Assembly (NCBI GenBank): GCA_041744575.1
Contig: JBGTKP010000011.1
Span: forward strand, 1-34,181
DNA from: JTS-RE37 sp041744575
GTDB taxonomy: Bacteria > Bacteroidota > Bacteroidia > Flavobacteriales > Flavobacteriaceae
Reading direction: 5' to 3'
DNA length: 34,181 bases
The first letter of the stretch is position 1. Every line of letters starts with the position of its first letter. Made by a program: the position numbers and the translations under genes. Below, piece by piece: positions 31,691 through 34,181 of the stretch. The notes under the pieces were generated by a model that was not told the origin of the DNA, ran no database searches, and worked only from the letters and a program-made list of their open reading frames with translations.

Positions 31691-34075
31691 ATGCTAATCA
31701 AATACGCCTTGAGAAATATCAAAAAGCGACCTCTTTTGAACCTCATCAAGGTAGTGGGCCTTTCATTGGGTCTGTCCGGAATTTTGTTTATCGCTCTTTT
31801 CTTAAAAAACGAGATGGCCTATGATACATTCCATAAAAAGGCTGAGAGGATTTATAGATTGACGATCACGAGCGAGTCCTTTCTTGAGGGCAATCACTTT
31901 GCCCGAATAATTAACTCGGAGACTTTACCGGAACTATCCGAGGAATTACCTGAAATTGACAAGATTGTCAGACTAATGCCGCTTCGAGATGGATTGGTAC
32001 TAAGAGAGGAAAGGAATTATTCCATAGATCAGGCATTTGCAGTCGACGACACCTTTTTTGAAATATTCGATGCTGTATTGCTGAAAGGTGATCAAAGTTC
32101 CGTTCTGACCAGTCCAGGGTCCACGGTTATTTCAGAATCTTTCGCCCTAAAGGTGTTCGGTGATGAAGACCCGATAGGTAAGACCTTTTCCTTACCGAAG
32201 GGCCACTTTAACTTGGAAAAAATGGATTTAACGATCCATGGTGTCTTTAAGGATTTTTCTCAGGGCAGTCACTTTCATCCCAATCTGTTGGTTATACCGG
32301 GACCGGACAAAATAAGCGGTTGGTCCTACGCATATGTTCTTTTAAGACAAAGCGCAAATCCTCTTGCGTTTGAGGAAAAAGTTTCCCGAAAATTTACCGA
32401 CCGTTATTCGGAGGGAGCGAACAATGAAACGGCAGTCAATGCACACTTGACAAATATCAGGGAAATCCATTTAAACTCAAATCTGCTTCGCGAGATTGAA
32501 CCGAACGGGAGTATGACCGGTCTATACGTTTTTTCCATCGCAGCATTGATCTTGTTGTTCATATCGCTGAGCAACTTTGCCAACCTAAGTTTGGGTATGG
32601 CCGGTTATCTAAGAAAATTCTTGGCCTTGAACCGGATACTTGGCTCATCCAGGCGTTTTATGGTCAGCTATTTTTTTATTGAGAGCTTTATCCTAGTGAT
32701 GGGCGCCATTTTTATGGTACTGCTTATCTGCATCCCCGTAAATTCCCTAATCTTTGAAAATTATCAAATAAATCTTCTTCAGGGGAATGCAATGTTTACA
32801 TTGGCAGTCATTCTTCTATTCGGCTTATGTGGGATTTTAGCAGGCGTGCAGCCCATTATCAACAACCGTTTTGAAAATTTTACACTAGGTGAAAGTCTTA
32901 AGGGAGGCAATTTTAACCGCCACAAGTTTATGTTGATTTCCCAATTCGTCATGGCGATTGTACTGTTGGTAGGCGTTATGGTGATCTCGAAACAGACCAG
33001 TTTCGCCCTGAAAAATTCCATGGGCGCCGGGAAGGATAACTTAGTTTGCATACCCTCTGTACACTCTGAGATGCAAAAGGAATTTAAAGTCTTTAAATCA
33101 GAGCTTTTAGAACAGAACGCCATAGTTTCGGTTTCGGCCATGATGGATTCTCCCGGAGGAGAGACACATGATATGTTTCCGTACACAATGCAGGACGCCC
33201 CCGAGGTAGATAGTAATGGGAATTTCATAGGGGTCTTTGCCTGCGATTATTCCTTTGCCGACGTATTTAGTCTAACATTTTTAAGCGGGAGAAATTTTAA
33301 CAGCAATAACTTTGATGAAATTGAAAAGGGAGAGTATGTTATCAACGAAACCGCTTTGAACTATTTGGGATTTCAAGACCCAAATGAGGTTATAGGCAAG
33401 GCCTTTGCGGTCCATTCGCCAGTTGAAGGTGTTAGTATCCCAAAGGGAAGAATCATCGGCGTAGTCAAAGATTTCCATCTATCCGGCCTACAAACGAAAG
33501 TCGAACCCCTAGTCCTGTTTAAGAGGGAGGATAGCTGGTTGGGTAATATCGTGATCGCCTACAGGCCCTCGCAAAGAAATGAAGCCATGGAGATAATAGA
33601 TAGGACGTGGTCAAGGCTTTTTCCCGAATATCCATTGGAATATTTGCAGGTAAGTGCTATGTACGAGAATGTCTATAAAAGCGAATTGCTACAAAGAAAC
33701 TTTATCATAATATTTTCTATAGTATCCATTTTTGTCTGCGCAATGGGTTTAATAGGAATATCGTTAATGGTTTCTCAACGACGGTTTAAGGAAATCGGTA
33801 TCCGAAAAGTGAACGGGGCCAAGATTTCCGAAATACTCTTAATGTTAAATAGAGACTTTTTTATTTGGTTGACCATCGCATTAATATTGGCAGCTCCACT
33901 TGCGCTTCTGGCGGCAAACAAATGGCTCGAAGCATTTGCCTATAAAATAGACGTTAGTATTTGGATGATCGTACTGGCTTTCGTAATGACCACTCTAATA
34001 ACCATCATAACGGTAAGTTGGCATGGTTATAAAGCGGCAAGACAAAATCCGGCAAACAGCTTGCGAACGGAGTAG
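31691..34075 (+). CDS. MacB/FtsX-type ABC transporter permease, two FtsX regions
   Basis: The 794-residue protein starts MLIKYALRNIKKRPLLNLIK, with a first helix at about 20-38, then a MacB periplasmic core region (about 45-265), three helices (about 280-390), a second helix and periplasmic unit (about 420-660), and a final FtsX helix set (680-785) with SQRRFKEIGIRKVNGAK, the family signature after helix 2. This duplicated layout is common in Bacteroidota permeases that work with MacB-type ATPases in exporting or sensing antimicrobial or envelope compounds; the ATPase is not seen here. Base use looks more AT-rich than in the upstream housekeeping genes, and the gene follows a tRNA, which hints at an acquired segment. 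The substrate is unknown. Confidence 0.88.
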   Translation: MLIKYALRNIKKRPLLNLIKVVGLSLGLSGILFIALFLKNEMAYDTFHKKAERIYRLTITSESFLEGNHFARIINSETLPELSEELPEIDKIVRLMPLRDGLVLREERNYSIDQAFAVDDTFFEIFDAVLLKGDQSSVLTSPGSTVISESFALKVFGDEDPIGKTFSLPKGHFNLEKMDLTIHGVFKDFSQGSHFHPNLLVIPGPDKISGWSYAYVLLRQSANPLAFEEKVSRKFTDRYSEGANNETAVNAHLTNIREIHLNSNLLREIEPNGSMTGLYVFSIAALILLFISLSNFANLSLGMAGYLRKFLALNRILGSSRRFMVSYFFIESFILVMGAIFMVLLICIPVNSLIFENYQINLLQGNAMFTLAVILLFGLCGILAGVQPIINNRFENFTLGESLKGGNFNRHKFMLISQFVMAIVLLVGVMVISKQTSFALKNSMGAGKDNLVCIPSVHSEMQKEFKVFKSELLEQNAIVSVSAMMDSPGGETHDMFPYTMQDAPEVDSNGNFIGVFACDYSFADVFSLTFLSGRNFNSNNFDEIEKGEYVINETALNYLGFQDPNEVIGKAFAVHSPVEGVSIPKGRIIGVVKDFHLSGLQTKVEPLVLFKREDSWLGNIVIAYRPSQRNEAMEIIDRTWSRLFPEYPLEYLQVSAMYENVYKSELLQRNFIIIFSIVSIFVCAMGLIGISLMVSQRRFKEIGIRKVNGAKISEILLMLNRDFFIWLTIALILAAPLALLAANKWLEAFAYKIDVSIWMIVLAFVMTTLITIITVSWHGYKAARQNPANSLRTE

Positions 34076-34181
34076 TCCGTTAAATGGGAAGGTTATTTAG
34101 ATAGCGAAACCAGAAACCTCGTATGGCCGGCGTATTATAAACAGTATTCCTAAGAAACCGGGAGCTTTTCTTTGTTATGAT
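34076..34181. other. Window end, no gene seen
   Basis: The last 106 bases contain no supported gene. A short AAGAAA...TTTCTT symmetry near 34151-34174 is the only structure, and it is too weak to call a terminator. Confidence 0.4.

Noticed and set aside
31346..34181. Integrated element flanked by a tRNA direct repeat
   Set aside because: No copy of the tRNA 3' end, integrase or transposase is in the window; only the position and composition hint at acquisition.

Overview
The window looks like chromosome from a marine-type member of the Flavobacteriaceae (Bacteroidota). The evidence is a T9SS type B adhesin followed by PorP/SprF, Bacteroidota promoter elements (TAnnTTTG, often followed by C) upstream of housekeeping genes, few obvious Shine-Dalgarno sequences, and flavobacterial neighbourhoods such as rnpA with an S41 protease and rbfA with a LolE-like permease. 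Composition is moderate in G+C, with AT-rich intergenic stretches. No phage, insertion sequence, CRISPR array or rRNA was seen.

Layout. 1-3824: the 3' part of a giant SprB-repeat adhesin and its PorP/SprF partner. 3866-4460: folB, tRNA-Cys and a terminator. 4533-8146 (minus): rnr, a GIN-domain protein and a LysE-type exporter. 8147-8748: a gene-free AT-rich region full of TTGTTAAC-type motifs and small palindromes, between divergent rnr and rpiB. 8749-10623 (plus): rpiB, a CDF metal exporter and an ElaA-type acetyltransferase. 10667-11041: a small unknown protein. 11307-16108 (minus): a compact set of SMP-30 lactonase, SDR, fructosamine kinase and a PQQ/cytochrome-c dehydrogenase, with an inverted repeat just upstream. 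16176-23521 (minus): metallo-beta-lactamase-fold hydrolase, lipoprotein SMP-30, subtilase lipoprotein, M1 peptidase, rnpA and S41 protease, several of them overlapping. 23852-25717 (plus): a CPA1 antiporter with a TrkA-N domain. 25791-27949 (minus): a small unknown protein and lepA. 28193-29185 (plus): a dihydrouridine synthase. 29173-30782 (minus): rbfA and a LolE-like permease. 30833-31240 (plus): methylmalonyl-CoA epimerase. 31346-31466: a CAT-anticodon tRNA, probably tRNA-Ile2, with a terminator. 31691-34075: a MacB/FtsX-type permease with its ATPase not in view.

How the genes may work together. Most genes are core housekeeping: translation and RNA processing (rnr, lepA, rbfA, dus, rnpA, tRNAs), folate synthesis and envelope work. 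The most distinctive part is the 11.3-23.5 kb minus-strand stretch. One half joins a periplasmic quinoprotein dehydrogenase to a lactonase, an SDR and a fructosamine kinase, which suggests sugar or glycated-compound oxidation. The other half joins three peptidases with two lactone/ester-hydrolase folds. A shared pathway is an inference from gene order. I found no clear evidence of a completely new defence or mobile system. The best candidates for something undescribed are the dehydrogenase/fructosamine-kinase operon with its inverted repeat, and the TTGTTAAC-rich region at 8.2-8.7 kb, which could be a replication origin or a dense regulatory region.
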